DNA from: an uncultured Clostridia bacterium
Lineage (GTDB): Bacteria > Bacillota > Clostridia > Lachnospirales > Lachnospiraceae
Direction of reading: 5' to 3'
NCBI GenBank assembly: GCA_947178015.1
Contig: CAMWWW010000087.1
Span: forward strand, 1-8,553
DNA length: 8,553 nucleotides
Position numbers and translations under genes: made by a program. A model generated the notes under the pieces. The model ran no database searches. It worked only from the letters and a program-made list of their open reading frames with translations, and was not told where the DNA came from. Positions 1-5,948 of the stretch are shown piece after piece. The first letter of the stretch is position 1, and each line of letters opens with the position of its first letter.

Positions 1-67
1 GTCCGCTACGTTTTGAACTAAGCGGGAGCGGGGTGACGGAGGAAATAGCTGCGGTGGCTATGCGGAC
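1..67. other. G+C-rich segment with nested inverted repeats (possible structured RNA)
   Basis: GTCCGC at 1-6 is the exact reverse complement of GCGGAC at 62-67. Directly inside the right arm, ATAGC (45-49) pairs with GCTAT (57-61) around a 7-nt loop, so the two helices would stack end to end. The outer helix may extend beyond the left edge, which cannot be seen. I could not match it to a known riboswitch, tRNA, rRNA, tmRNA or SRP RNA. Chance pairing inside a coding 3' end is the main alternative. Confidence 0.25.
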
Positions 68-113
68 CTCTTTCGAAAATGATTTCACAAACTGCCTTTA
101 CATAAACCTATAA
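3..113 (+). CDS. Possible C-terminal end of an unidentified protein (5'-partial)
   Basis: A reading frame is open from the left edge and ends in TAA at 111-113, giving about 36 residues that end in ...ENDFTNCLYINL. The middle (EEIAAVAMRTSFENDF) could form an amphipathic helix. I do not recognise the family. The first two thirds of this stretch are about 60% G+C, richer than the neighbouring genes, and the same bases can also be read as paired RNA-like arms (see 1-67). A non-coding explanation is therefore possible. If it is real, the gene converges on the deacetylase, with about 29 nt between the two stop codons and no convincing terminator there. Confidence 0.3.
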   Translation, partial: PLRFELSGSGVTEEIAAVAMRTSFENDFTNCLYINL

Positions 114-142
114 GTTATTGTCTAAAAACACACTATATTTTT

Positions 143-919
143 CTAATCCGCAATCTGTTTTCCTGTATGGTCCATATGAAATTTATCTTTATAAATCAAT
201 TCTGATATAGGAACCAATTCATATCCAGCTTCTTTTAATTTCGTCAGCATGGTATCGAGTGCCTGTGCAGTGTATTTTGCCCCATTATGGCACAGGATAA
301 TCGCTCCATTGCCTAGATTCTTGTGTTCGCACACCGTCTTAATCACACTGTCGACCCCATAGTTTTTCCAGTCAAGACTGTCCACTGACCATTGGATGGT
401 GTAGTAATTCAAAGATGCGGCTGTTTTGATCAGATCGTTATCATAGTCTCCGTAAGGAGGGCGGAACAGGCACATTTCTTTTCCAGTCAGTTCCTTTACT
501 TTATTATGTACGCTCATCAGTTCGGATTCAATTTCAGAGTTTGTCAGCTTGCTCATTTCTTTATGATTTTCACTGTGATTTCCTAGATCGTGCCCTGCAT
601 TTGCAATCGCCTTTACATCATCGGGATAGCTCTCCACCCAGCCGCCTGTCATAAAGAAGGTGACACGTACATTATGTTTGGCAAGAATGGAGAGAATCTC
701 TGCGGTATCTTCGTTTCCCCATGCGGCGTCGAAGGAGAGCGCAATCTTTTTTTCAGCAGTGTCCACGCTGTAGATGGGCAGCTCTCTATTTCCTACGGTG
801 TAACTGACAGGAAGGATATCGTGATAGGCGAGTGCGCCCATTCCTGCGAGCAGACAGCATAGAATGATAAGAAGGAGCGGCCGGTGTGATAAAATGTATT
901 GTTTGATAGAAGAAAACAT
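143..919 (-). CDS. Membrane-anchored polysaccharide deacetylase, PdaB-like (CE4/NodB domain)
   Basis: Predicted 258-residue carbohydrate esterase family 4 enzyme that would remove N-acetyl groups from a cell-wall or spore polysaccharide outside the membrane. A single hydrophobic segment (about residues 14-33) follows a short basic N-terminus, so it is a signal anchor. NodB motifs appear in order: SFDAAWG (D64), HSENH (H115 and H119, metal ligands), RPPYG (R153), WSVDSLDW (about 178-184) and LCHNG (H211). The second Asp of the usual TFDDG motif is Ala, as in PdaB-type sporulation deacetylases with FDxxWG. The start at 919 was chosen because GAGG sits 6 nt upstream. A longer in-frame start at 970 has no ribosome binding site and would put extra polar residues before the membrane segment. 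The gene lies 57 nt downstream of the LacI-family gene on the same strand. A functional link to maltodextrin use is not indicated. The substrate (peptidoglycan or other) cannot be told from sequence. Confidence 0.88.
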   Translation of the reverse strand: MFSSIKQYILSHRPLLLIILCCLLAGMGALAYHDILPVSYTVGNRELPIYSVDTAEKKIALSFDAAWGNEDTAEILSILAKHNVRVTFFMTGGWVESYPDDVKAIANAGHDLGNHSENHKEMSKLTNSEIESELMSVHNKVKELTGKEMCLFRPPYGDYDNDLIKTAASLNYYTIQWSVDSLDWKNYGVDSVIKTVCEHKNLGNGAIILCHNGAKYTAQALDTMLTKLKEAGYELVPISELIYKDKFHMDHTGKQIAD

Positions 920-925
920 AGAAAA

Positions 926-931
926 CCTCAC
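926..931 (-). promoter_or_regulatory. Ribosome binding site deciding the deacetylase start
   Basis: Read on the minus strand this is GTGAGG, 6 nt before the ATG at 919-917. No comparable site precedes the in-frame ATG at 970, so the shorter protein is preferred. Confidence 0.65.
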
Positions 932-948
932 AATTAAACTGTTATCAG

Positions 949-956
949 AGTATATG
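949..956 (-). promoter_or_regulatory. Possible weak promoter -10 element for the deacetylase
   Basis: The minus strand reads CATATACT. It contains TATACT (5 of 6 to the vegetative -10) and also resembles the -10 of the sporulation factor sigma-E (CATACA-T type). No good -35 element of either class is found at the right distance. Transcription would start near 942, giving a leader of about 23 nt. The alternative is read-through from the LacI-family gene, since no terminator is visible between the two. Confidence 0.25.
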
Positions 957-976
957 CGAGGAGTATGCATGAAATG

Positions 977-1987
977 TTATATTTTCGGTTGTTCTGATGT
1001 TTTTGCAGGTCCGGTGGAATCCCTTACGATCAGGGACGCCCGAAGAAGGATGGAGCCGATCGCCACTTGGTTAAGCAGGCAGGAAAGCGCATAAAAGCCG
1101 CATTTTCCCAGTGCGATTCGGTCTTGGCGTATGGTTGTTAAGGGAGGGGCGGTGTAGGAGGTCATAGGCAGATCGTCAAAGCCTATTATGCTTAGGTCTT
1201 CTGGTATGCGGATATCGCGGTCGTCACATTCTGTTATGGCAGAAATTGCCCGAATATCATGAGAGAAGAGGATGGCAGTGACCCCTTCCTTTAACAGTTT
1301 GGGAATATAGGTGCGGGTGGATTCTGCCACATAATAGCCAAGTCCGATAAAGTTTTCATTTATTTCCAGTCCATGTTTGCTCAATGCTTCGAGATAGGCT
1401 TGGTATCTAGCTTTTAGGATGTAAGAATCCAGAGGTCCAGAGATCAAGCCGATTTTTCTATGTCCGAGTTTCATTAAATGGCGGACAGCCAGATCAAAGC
1501 CTTCCGTGCTGTCACAGCCGACAGAAGCCATGTAGGGGTTATCTTTTATGTAATTGTCATAGAGAACAGTGGGGACCTTGGAGGAATGGAATTCTGCCAT
1601 CCATGGGTCCAAGAGGGAGAAACCAAGGATAAAGGCGGCTTGGTAGCCCTGCTGCATCATAAATACACCATATGGCGTGAGTTTTTGAAAATCGATGGTA
1701 ACGGGAACGATGTCAATCAGCCAGCCCTCTGGTTCTGCCATCTGTTTAAAGCCCAAAATCAGATCGTAGCCAAAATGATTTGGGGTGGTGTAATCCATAT
1801 TTTCAATTAGAATACAGAGCTTTTTTATTTTTTTCTGAAGGCGCTTGTTTGTGTAGCCAAGCTCAACCGCCGTCTCTAATATTTTTTTGCGCATCTCGTC
1901 GCTGACATCTGTCGCGTTATTTAACCCTTTCGAAACTGTACTTTTGGATATTCCAAGCTTTGTAGCAATATCGTTGATGGTAGCCAT
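977..1987 (-). CDS. LacI-family transcriptional regulator, probable MalR-type regulator of the maltodextrin operon
   Basis: Predicted 336-residue cytoplasmic DNA-binding protein. The N-terminal helix-turn-helix (residues 2-23, INDIATKLGISKSTVSKGLN) is typical of the family. Residues equivalent to the specificity positions Y17, Q18 and R22 of E. coli LacI are K15, S16 and K20. The sugar-binding domain runs from about residue 57 and shows family hallmarks: HLMKLGHRKIGLISG (170-184), GFDDLPMTSYTAPPLTTIRQ (269-288) and LIVRDSTG (319-326). The linker GYTNKRLQKKIKK (44-56) is shorter and more basic than the usual hinge and lacks the N-x-x-A-R-x-L pattern. The start at 1987 is set by AGGAGG 7 nt upstream; an in-frame ATG at 2023 would add 12 residues and has no such site. 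It is divergent from malE, which suggests it controls that operon. Regulation by a maltose-type effector is inference. Confidence 0.9.
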   Translation of the reverse strand: MATINDIATKLGISKSTVSKGLNNATDVSDEMRKKILETAVELGYTNKRLQKKIKKLCILIENMDYTTPNHFGYDLILGFKQMAEPEGWLIDIVPVTIDFQKLTPYGVFMMQQGYQAAFILGFSLLDPWMAEFHSSKVPTVLYDNYIKDNPYMASVGCDSTEGFDLAVRHLMKLGHRKIGLISGPLDSYILKARYQAYLEALSKHGLEINENFIGLGYYVAESTRTYIPKLLKEGVTAILFSHDIRAISAITECDDRDIRIPEDLSIIGFDDLPMTSYTAPPLTTIRQDRIALGKCGFYALSCLLNQVAIGSILLRASLIVRDSTGPAKTSEQPKI

Positions 1988-1994
1988 TGCGTTG

Positions 1995-2002
1995 CCTCCT
2001 GT
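1995..2002 (-). promoter_or_regulatory. Ribosome binding site deciding the LacI-family start
   Basis: The minus strand reads ACAGGAGG, ending 7 nt before the ATG at 1987-1985. This strong site fixes the start at 1987. Confidence 0.8.
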
Positions 2003-2053
2003 CAGCCTAAAATTTTTGTGCAAAATGACAATAATATTTTTTTTCTAATTATG

Positions 2054-2082
2054 ATTATAGCAAGATTGACGAAAAAATACAA
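2054..2082 (-). promoter_or_regulatory. Promoter of the LacI-family gene (extended -10)
   Basis: On the minus strand a perfect TATAAT (2059-2054) is preceded by TGC, forming a TGnTATAAT extended -10. A weak -35, TTGTAT (2082-2077), lies at 17-nt spacing. The start of transcription would be near 2047, leaving a leader of about 60 nt. One CGAAACTT word (2092-2099) sits about 10 nt upstream of the -35. Confidence 0.6.
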
Positions 2083-2091
2083 GGCTGGCAG

Positions 2092-2099
2092 CGAAACTT
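2092..2099 (+). promoter_or_regulatory. Candidate operator word CGAAACTT, copy 1
   Basis: Exact 8-base word that recurs at 2348-2355 and, inverted, at 2196-2203. It lies just upstream of the -35 of the LacI-family gene. Its role as a binding site is inference from repetition and position. Confidence 0.35.
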
Positions 2100-2195
2100 A
2101 TTACTTTGATGAGAAGTATTTTTTTGACATAATTTCAGGCTTTTTGTGTGTGTACAAGAGTTTCTCAAAGGCGAAAATACGAAAATATTATAAAA

Positions 2196-2209
2196 AAGTT
2201 TCGAAAATG
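2196..2209. promoter_or_regulatory. Candidate operator, best palindromic copy (AAGTTTCGAAAATG)
   Basis: Contains the inverted copy AAGTTTCG and the perfect palindrome TTTCGAAA (2199-2206) centred on CG, as LacI-family operators usually are. It matches the ideal palindrome AAGTTTCGAAACTT at 12 of 14 positions. It is midway between the two predicted promoters, so a regulator bound here could loop to either side. The role is inferred. Confidence 0.35.
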
Positions 2210-2242
2210 TGGTGGACGAAAAGTTTAGAAATGATATACAAA

Positions 2243-2291
2243 ATGCACAATATATACAAAAAAATATGTAATTTACCGTCAATATGCACAA
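2243..2291 (+). repeat. Two direct copies of ATGCACAA, 41 nt apart
   Basis: ATGCACAA occurs at 2243-2250 and 2284-2291, a centre spacing of 41 nt or about four helical turns. The second copy ends 8 nt before the predicted malE -35. The core TGCACAA also occurs inverted at 2016-2022 in the leader of the LacI-family gene. The arrangement would suit an activator or a second regulator, but nothing in the sequence names it. Confidence 0.3.
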
Positions 2292-2299
2292 ATAATTCC

Positions 2300-2328
2300 T
2301 TGACTATCTTCATAATATATGATAAATT
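2300..2328 (+). promoter_or_regulatory. Predicted promoter of the mal operon
   Basis: TTGACT (2300-2305, 5 of 6 to consensus) and TAAATT (2323-2328, 4 of 6) are separated by 17 nt in very AT-rich DNA. Transcription would start near 2335, giving a leader of about 43 nt. The imperfect -10 suits a regulated promoter. The CGAAACTT word at 2348-2355 falls just after the predicted start, a position where a bound repressor would block transcription. Confidence 0.5.
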
Positions 2329-2347
2329 ATATTTTAGCAAAACTTAA

Positions 2348-2355
2348 CGAAACTT
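2348..2355 (+). promoter_or_regulatory. Candidate operator word CGAAACTT, copy 3
   Basis: Exact match to the word at 2092-2099. It lies between the predicted malE transcription start and the ribosome binding site. AAACTT also occurs 10 nt earlier (2340-2345), so two half-sites lie on the same helical face. The role is inferred. Confidence 0.35.
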
Positions 2356-2363
2356 TTATATTT

Positions 2364-2370
2364 AAGGAGG
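2364..2370 (+). promoter_or_regulatory. Ribosome binding site of malE
   Basis: AAGGAGG ends 7 nt before the ATG at 2378. It is near-perfect, as expected for the most abundantly made protein of the operon. Confidence 0.8.
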
Positions 2371-2377
2371 TTATTTT

Positions 2378-3643
2378 ATGAAAAAGTTATTTGTCACATT
2401 ATTGGCGGCGGCTATGACCGTTACGGCTTTGGCTGGATGTGGAGGCAAAGGTGGAACAACACCGACACAGAATTCGGGCACAGTGAAGCAGGGAGAGGTA
2501 CAGGATGTTACGCTGAAAGTATGGTGCCCGCAGAATCAGGTGGATACTGGCATTATGGAACAGCAGCAGAAGGCTTTTGCAGACGCTCATCCTGAATATA
2601 ATATTAAGTGGGTGACGGAAATTGTTGGTGAGGATAAATGTCAGGAATCTGTGCTGAAGGATGTTGGCGATGCGGCGGACGTTTTTATGTTTGCTAGTGA
2701 CCAGCTTCCCTCTTTGGTTGAGGCGGGCGCGATTGCAAGGCTTGGCGGAACTACAGAGACTATGGTGAAGGAAACCAACGGGGATGCAGTTTTGGCGACG
2801 GTGACGATAGATGATGCGATTTATGCGATTCCATTTACACATAATACCTTCTTTATGTATTATGACAAGACCTTGCTGGATGAGAGCGACATTGTGTCAA
2901 TAGAGAAGATTATGGCAAAAGAAACCGCAGATAATGTATATAATTATTACTTTGAGTCAGCGGGCGGCTGGAAGCTTGGCGCATATTACTATGGAGCGGG
3001 CTTAAGCATCTTTGGTGAGGATGGAAGCAATCTTGAGGCAGGAGTTGATTGGAACAATGCGACAGGTGTTGCCGTGACAAATTACCTGATCGATCTGATC
3101 AACAATCCGAAATGTGCATATGACGGTGAAATCTCTGTTTCTGAGTTGGCAGAGGATCACAGAATTGGCGCTTGGTTTACTGGTTCATGGGACTATGATC
3201 TGTATAAGGGAATCCTTGGCGATGATTTAGGGCTTGCTCCAATCCCAACCTTTAATCCTGATGGCAATGATTATCAGTTGTTAGGCTTCTATGGCTCCAA
3301 ATGTATTGGTGTCAACGCACAGTCCAAGAATATGGCGGCGGCAGTATCTTTTGCAGCTTTCCTCGGCGACGAGCAGAATCAGTTGCTTCGTTATCAGTTA
3401 TCTGCACAGATTCCTGCTAACCTGAAAGTGAGTGAGAGCGACACTGTGAAGGCAGATCCTCTGGCAAATGTTATTATTGAAGAGGTAAATAGAGCAAGTG
3501 TGGCACAGCCTGCAAATTCTGTATTTAGCGCAAGATATTGGACGTATGCAAACGCAATTCCGACAGAGATCAGAAGCAAAGAGATCACAAAGGATAATGT
3601 ACAGCAGAAGCTGGATGCTTTTGTGGAAGCAATGACAAAGTGA
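2378..3643 (+). CDS. malE: Maltodextrin ABC transporter, solute-binding lipoprotein (family 1)
   Basis: 421-residue extracytoplasmic binding protein that would capture maltose or maltodextrins and deliver them to MalF/MalG. The signal peptide has a basic start, a hydrophobic core and the lipobox LAGC, with lipidated Cys21, then a Gly/Thr-rich tether (about 22-40). The mature part fits bacterial extracellular solute-binding protein family 1, with LKVWCPQNQ near the start, DVFMFASDQL, and the AWFTGSWDYDLYKG segment late in the fold. Length is normal for the family. It is first in the operon, 22 nt before malF. The assignment to maltodextrin rests on the downstream permeases, pullulanase and MalQ; binding of a related oligosaccharide cannot be excluded. 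Confidence 0.9.
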   Translation: MKKLFVTLLAAAMTVTALAGCGGKGGTTPTQNSGTVKQGEVQDVTLKVWCPQNQVDTGIMEQQQKAFADAHPEYNIKWVTEIVGEDKCQESVLKDVGDAADVFMFASDQLPSLVEAGAIARLGGTTETMVKETNGDAVLATVTIDDAIYAIPFTHNTFFMYYDKTLLDESDIVSIEKIMAKETADNVYNYYFESAGGWKLGAYYYGAGLSIFGEDGSNLEAGVDWNNATGVAVTNYLIDLINNPKCAYDGEISVSELAEDHRIGAWFTGSWDYDLYKGILGDDLGLAPIPTFNPDGNDYQLLGFYGSKCIGVNAQSKNMAAAVSFAAFLGDEQNQLLRYQLSAQIPANLKVSESDTVKADPLANVIIEEVNRASVAQPANSVFSARYWTYANAIPTEIRSKEITKDNVQQKLDAFVEAMTK

Positions 3644-3665
3644 TACATATTCAGGGAGGTTTTCG

Positions 3666-5063
3666 ATGAAGACGAAAAAAAAGGAAGCCCAGTCTGCCGT
3701 AGCCGGCAGACCGGGTGATAGCAATGCAATACAAGTATGGAAAGATGGAGATACCACGACAAGACTTTCGTATTTTGTTTTCGGTTTAGGAAATCTTGTC
3801 AATAAGCAGATTGTCAGAGGACTGCTGTTTCTCATTATGGAGATTGCATATCTCGCTTATTTGTTTTCCTTTGGCATCGGAGCCCTTGGCAACTTTATGA
3901 CTCTGGGTACGGTAGAGCAGGGGCAGGTATACAATGAGGCTCTTGGTATCTATGAATATTCCACTGGAGATAATTCCATGCTCTGTCTGTTGTACGGCGT
4001 TATCACGATTGTGCTGACAGCAGCGATTCTGTTTATCGCATATATGTCTGCAAAGAGTGCGTATTGTACACAGAAGCGCAAGGAGAAAGGGCAACATATT
4101 CCTTCTTTTATGGATGATCTGAGATCGTTAAAAGAGGAAAATCTTCATGCATTTTTGTTGGCGATGCCGATTATCGGCATTATCTGCTTTACGATTGTTC
4201 CGCTGATCTTTATGATTTTGATCGCTTTTACAAGCTACGACCATGAGCATCAGCCTCCGGGAAATTTGTTCTCATGGGTGGGACTGGATAATTTTAAGGC
4301 GATGTTTTCACAGGGCAGCGCGCTGGCGTCTACTTTTTGGCCTGTTCTGACATGGACCTTAATCTGGGCGGTCGTGGCTACGGTAAGCTGTTATATTCTT
4401 GGACTTTTGCTGGCTATTCTGATTAACCGCAAGGGAACCAGAGGCAAGGGATTTTGGAGATTTATGTTTGTGTTGTCTGTAGCGGTGCCTCAGTTTGTAA
4501 CGCTGCTCAGCATGAGAACCATCTTCAATGCAAATGGTCCGGTGAATGTCCTTCTGCGTGAGATAGGACTGATTGGCGCGACGGAATCCATTCCGTTTTT
4601 TACCAATTCACTCTATGCAAAGATTACGATTATCTGCATTAATATCTGGATTGGTGTACCATTTACCATGCTTTCCACTACAGGAATTTTGCAGAATATT
4701 CCAGCGGAGCTGTATGAGGCAGCAAAAATCGACGGCGCAAATTCGGCGACTATTTTCTGGAAGATCACGCTTCCTTATATGCTCTTTATTATGACGCCAA
4801 ACTTGATTACTTCCTTTACAGGAAATATCAATAACTTTAACGTTATCTTCCTGTTATCCGGCGGTGGTCCAGATTCTCTGGAATACTATTATGCAGGAAA
4901 GACGGATTTGCTTGTCACATGGCTATACAGGCTGACGATCACACAAAAAGACTATAATCTGGGAGCTGTTATCGGTATTCTGGTATTTATTATTTTGGCA
5001 GTGCTTTCGCTTACAACGTACCGCCGAACAGGTTCCTATAAAGATGAGGGGGCATTCCAATAA
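3666..5063 (+). CDS. malF: Maltodextrin ABC transporter permease MalF
   Basis: 465-residue inner-membrane permease, partner of MalG. The permease signature loop EAAKIDGA (351-358), followed by FWKITLP, is the canonical site of contact with the ATPase. About eight hydrophobic segments can be seen (near 50-70, 108-128, 163-190, 227-253, 265-287, 318-338, 370-388 and 432-452). The first two form the extra N-terminal membrane part seen in MalF-type proteins, joined by a soluble loop (about 72-106) that is much shorter than the large periplasmic domain of E. coli MalF. The N-terminus is polar and basic (MKTKKKE). AGGGAGG lies 6 nt before the ATG. The stop codon shares one base with the malG start, so the two are probably translationally coupled. 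Confidence 0.93.
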   Translation: MKTKKKEAQSAVAGRPGDSNAIQVWKDGDTTTRLSYFVFGLGNLVNKQIVRGLLFLIMEIAYLAYLFSFGIGALGNFMTLGTVEQGQVYNEALGIYEYSTGDNSMLCLLYGVITIVLTAAILFIAYMSAKSAYCTQKRKEKGQHIPSFMDDLRSLKEENLHAFLLAMPIIGIICFTIVPLIFMILIAFTSYDHEHQPPGNLFSWVGLDNFKAMFSQGSALASTFWPVLTWTLIWAVVATVSCYILGLLLAILINRKGTRGKGFWRFMFVLSVAVPQFVTLLSMRTIFNANGPVNVLLREIGLIGATESIPFFTNSLYAKITIICINIWIGVPFTMLSTTGILQNIPAELYEAAKIDGANSATIFWKITLPYMLFIMTPNLITSFTGNINNFNVIFLLSGGGPDSLEYYYAGKTDLLVTWLYRLTITQKDYNLGAVIGILVFIILAVLSLTTYRRTGSYKDEGAFQ

Positions 5064-5914
5064 TGAAGACAAAGAAATTTATTACCAATACGGCGTGCCA
5101 TATTCTGCTGGCAGTTTTAAGTGTTATCTGGGTATTGCCCATTTTCTATGTAATCCTGACCTCCTTCCGCAAGGAGGGCGGATCGTATAAGAGTTACATA
5201 TGGCCGAGAGGATTTACGTTTGACAATTATATTAATTTATTTAATGGAAACAGCAGTATTAATTTCACCAGATGGTTTACCAATACATTTGTGATCGCGA
5301 TTTTCAGCACAATCTTGTCTGCATTTTTTGTATTGTGCGTATCTTATGTTATGAGCCGGCTTCGCTTTAAGATGAGAAAGAAATTTATGAATATAGCGCT
5401 GATACTTGGAATGTTTCCGGGCTTTATGTCCATGATAGCGGTTTACTATATTCTGAAAGGGCTTGGACTTTTGGAGACTGGAGTGTTAAAGCAGATCTCC
5501 TTGGTTCTGGTTTATTCTGGCGGCGCAGGACTTGGCTTTTATATGGCAAAAGGATTTTTCGACACCATTCCAAAGAGCATCGACGAGGCAGCGTATATCG
5601 ACGGAGCGACCAAGTGGGATACATTTATTCGGATTACCATACCGCTGTCAAAACCGATTATCACCTATACCTTGATCACAACTTTTATGGGACCGTGGGT
5701 GGATTATATCTTTGCCAAGGTAATTATGGGAAATGAGACTCCTTATTATACGATCGCCATTGGTTTGTGGACGATGTTGGAGCAGGAATTTGTAGAGTAT
5801 TATTATACACAGTTCTATGCTGGCTGTGTCATTATTTCGATACCGATCGCGATTCTGTTCCTTATGACGCAGAAGTGTTACGTTGAGGGAGTTTCAGGAG
5901 CTGTAAAGGGCTAA
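5063..5914 (+). CDS. malG: Maltodextrin ABC transporter permease MalG
   Basis: 283-residue inner-membrane permease that forms the channel with MalF. Six hydrophobic segments are seen (about 11-33, 75-97, 108-131, 146-161, 199-220 and 253-270). The ATPase-contact loop EAAYIDGA (175-182) is followed by FIRITIPLSKPI. The ATG overlaps the malF stop (TAATG), and a GAGGGGG stretch about 11 nt upstream may serve as the ribosome binding site. Length and layout are typical of MalG. No ATPase gene follows, so the transporter must borrow one encoded elsewhere. Confidence 0.93.
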   Translation: MKTKKFITNTACHILLAVLSVIWVLPIFYVILTSFRKEGGSYKSYIWPRGFTFDNYINLFNGNSSINFTRWFTNTFVIAIFSTILSAFFVLCVSYVMSRLRFKMRKKFMNIALILGMFPGFMSMIAVYYILKGLGLLETGVLKQISLVLVYSGGAGLGFYMAKGFFDTIPKSIDEAAYIDGATKWDTFIRITIPLSKPIITYTLITTFMGPWVDYIFAKVIMGNETPYYTIAIGLWTMLEQEFVEYYYTQFYAGCVIISIPIAILFLMTQKCYVEGVSGAVKG

Positions 5915-5926
5915 TTTATATTGTTC

Positions 5927-5948
5927 GGGAGAGAGTGAGCTGTGAGGG
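5927..5948 (+). promoter_or_regulatory. Purine-rich ribosome-binding region with two possible pullulanase starts
   Basis: GGGAGAGAG (5927-5935) lies 6 nt before a GTG at 5942, and GAGGG (5944-5948) lies 11 nt before an in-frame ATG at 5960. Both starts are plausible and differ by six residues. The conserved part of the protein begins after both, so function is not affected. Confidence 0.45.

Larger units (their letters stand above)
1988..2377. other. Divergent control region between the LacI-family gene and malE
   Basis: A 390-base AT-rich stretch with no credible gene. It holds the two predicted promoters, three CGAAACTT words and three TGCACAA words. The stretch 2100-2190 shows only AT-rich DNA and an isolated TTGACA (2124-2129) with no matching -10. 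No CcpA-type cre site was convincing, and no riboswitch or terminator hairpin was seen. Confidence 0.7.

Noticed and set aside
114..142. Terminator between the left-edge frame and the deacetylase
   Set aside because: Only a weak A5/T5 pairing around a 9-nt loop is present, with no G+C stem. It is not convincing in either direction.
987..2023. Longer LacI-family protein from the ATG at 2023
   Set aside because: There is no ribosome binding site before it, and the extra 12 residues precede the normal family N-terminus. AGGAGG before 1987 decides the start.
2124..2152. TTGACA as a second promoter for malE
   Set aside because: The -35 is perfect, but the bases 16-18 nt downstream (GTGTGTG) bear no resemblance to a -10.
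2085..2185. CcpA cre site in the control region
   Set aside because: The CG-centred stretches at 2091 and 2172 each miss several required positions of the cre consensus.
2018..2347. Open frame of 109 codons spanning the divergent region on the plus strand
   Set aside because: It starts with GTG without a ribosome binding site, is AT-rich and Lys/Ile/Tyr-biased, and runs across both predicted promoters.
3394..3835. Overlapping antisense frames across the malE-malF junction
   Set aside because: They are shadows of two well-supported genes, with no start signals and no family resemblance.
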